Assembly: GCA_006227015.1 (NCBI GenBank)
Contig: SBGI01000265.1
Span: forward strand, 1 to 5,818
Length of the DNA: 5,818 nucleotides
Reading direction: 5' to 3'
Source of the DNA: Gammaproteobacteria bacterium
Lineage (GTDB): Bacteria > Pseudomonadota > Gammaproteobacteria > Pseudomonadales > Porticoccaceae
Shown here: piece after piece, positions 5,025 to 5,818 of the stretch
Layout of the letters: every line of letters starts with the position of its first letter
How positions within the stretch are numbered: position 1 is the first letter of the stretch
The notes under the pieces: model-generated
The model's input: the letters and a program-made list of their open reading frames with translations, nothing else
Told to the model about the DNA's origin: nothing
The model's database searches: none
Position numbers and translations under genes: made by a program

Positions 5025-5818
5025 TTGTCGTTTCATTCGTCTGATCACCGAGCCATAAAGCTGGTTCAGTTATCTGATTGTCACCTGGGTCAGAATGACC
5101 AGTTCGTATTGGCTGGCATCAATACAGCCGAAAGCCTCAAGGCTGTGGTAAGTCGCCTTGAGGGCGAACTTGCTCAGAGTGACTTATTGGCCATTACTGG
5201 TGATATCGCCGCCGATGGTGAGCGTGCCGCCTACCAGTTGTTTGAAAAACTATTACCCGAACACCCACCTTTTGCCTGGTTGCCGGGCAATCACGATGAC
5301 TTTAATGTCATGCAGCAGTTCATGAGTCAGCCTTTTCAGCGAGTAGTAAAGATAGGTCGTTGGGTGGCGGTATTCCTGGTGAGCGCGGTTCCCGGCCAGG
5401 TTGCCGGTAAACTGGCGGCAGCGGAACTGGCTCTTCTGGAAAAGTTGCTTGCCGAATATCGGCAGTATCATGTGGCGTTGTTTGTGCACCATCCTCCGGC
5501 GCCGGTAGACTGCCGTTGGCTGGACAAGCAGCGCATCGAAAACCATCAGTCACTCCGGCAGCTGTTGCAAGGAGCGGACAATGTTCGTGGAGTGTTCAGT
5601 GGACACGTCCACCAGGACTACGTGTCTGACTGGGGTGGCGTTCCTGTCTATACAGCACCATCTACCTGCTTTCAGTTTGCACCCGCCAGCGATGATTTTG
5701 AGCTCTGTCGGCAGCCGCCCGGCTATCGCTGGATAAACCTCCATGAGGACGGCTCTATAGAGACGGGTGTGGAATTTATTGATGGGGATAACTGGCAGGC
5801 GGACCGGCACTGCGTGGG
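5025..5818 (+). CDS. cpdA: 3',5'-cyclic-AMP phosphodiesterase CpdA (partial, C-terminus cut)
   Basis: Hydrolyses cAMP to AMP in the cytosol and so limits cAMP-CRP signalling. It is a class III cyclic nucleotide phosphodiesterase with the calcineurin-like metallophosphoesterase fold. Metal-site motifs are all present: SDCH (D18, H20), TGD (D60), GNHD (N89, H90), VHH (H155-H156) and GHVH (H194, H196). PSTCFQF near residue 217 is a CpdA block also present in E. coli. The window holds 264 codons, against 275 in the E. coli protein, so only a short tail is lost. Translation starts at TTG after a good Shine-Dalgarno. One oddity is V119 where E. coli has aspartate in LLDS, and K129 follows where it has glutamate in GEL. 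It is the last gene of the visible nudF-yqiB-cpdA run; in E. coli yqiA and parE come next. Confidence 0.95.
   Translation, partial: MSFHSSDHRAIKLVQLSDCHLGQNDQFVLAGINTAESLKAVVSRLEGELAQSDLLAITGDIAADGERAAYQLFEKLLPEHPPFAWLPGNHDDFNVMQQFMSQPFQRVVKIGRWVAVFLVSAVPGQVAGKLAAAELALLEKLLAEYRQYHVALFVHHPPAPVDCRWLDKQRIENHQSLRQLLQGADNVRGVFSGHVHQDYVSDWGGVPVYTAPSTCFQFAPASDDFELCRQPPGYRWINLHEDGSIETGVEFIDGDNWQADRHCV

Noticed and set aside
5253..5810. Reverse open frames of 77-97 codons across cpdA
   Set aside because: The forward frame carries every metallophosphoesterase motif in order, so these are shadows.

Overview
The window looks like core chromosome of a gammaproteobacterium. The main reason is the block tolC (reverse) facing away from nudF-yqiB-cpdA (forward), the same arrangement as in Escherichia coli and, with variations, Pseudomonas and relatives. 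A heptose-free-type waaA motif set (GGSLVPVGGHN) and an FAD oxidoreductase beside waaA recall Pseudomonas-like and other marine or soil gammaproteobacteria more than the enterics. The genus cannot be fixed from sequence alone. Family names rest on recalled sequences, not on a database search.

Layout. Positions 1-871 (reverse) hold the N-terminal 290 codons of a DAO-fold FAD oxidoreductase that runs off the left edge. A 147-bp divergent gap (872-1018) with a small hairpin and a 10-bp palindrome separates it from waaA (1019-2299, forward), the Kdo transferase of lipopolysaccharide synthesis. waaA converges on tolC (2271-3680, reverse) and the two coding ends overlap by 29 bp. tolC encodes the outer-membrane efflux and type I secretion channel. 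The 162-bp gap 3681-3842 carries candidate back-to-back promoters. From it nudF (3843-4448, ADP-ribose/ADP-sugar pyrophosphatase), yqiB (4507-4974, DUF1249, function unknown) and cpdA (5025 to the right edge, 3',5'-cAMP phosphodiesterase) run in one direction with gaps of 58 and 50 bp, probably as one operon. There is no gene-free stretch over 300 bases.

How the genes fit together. waaA and tolC both serve the outer membrane: one completes the Kdo-lipid A inner core, the other spans the periplasm and outer membrane. nudF and cpdA are housekeeping hydrolases of nucleotide-type molecules (ADP-sugars and cyclic AMP), and yqiB is a conserved passenger between them. The FAD enzyme has no evident pathway link to its neighbours.

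I see no mobile element, CRISPR array, tRNA, rRNA or defence system, and I do not think the window holds an undescribed multi-gene system. The points worth checking are small: a lost aspartate in the TolC gate, an Asp-to-Val change in CpdA, competing RNA stems between nudF and yqiB, an uncertain yqiB start, and the overlapping 3' ends of waaA and tolC. Three of the six genes (waaA, yqiB, cpdA) appear to use TTG or GTG starts.
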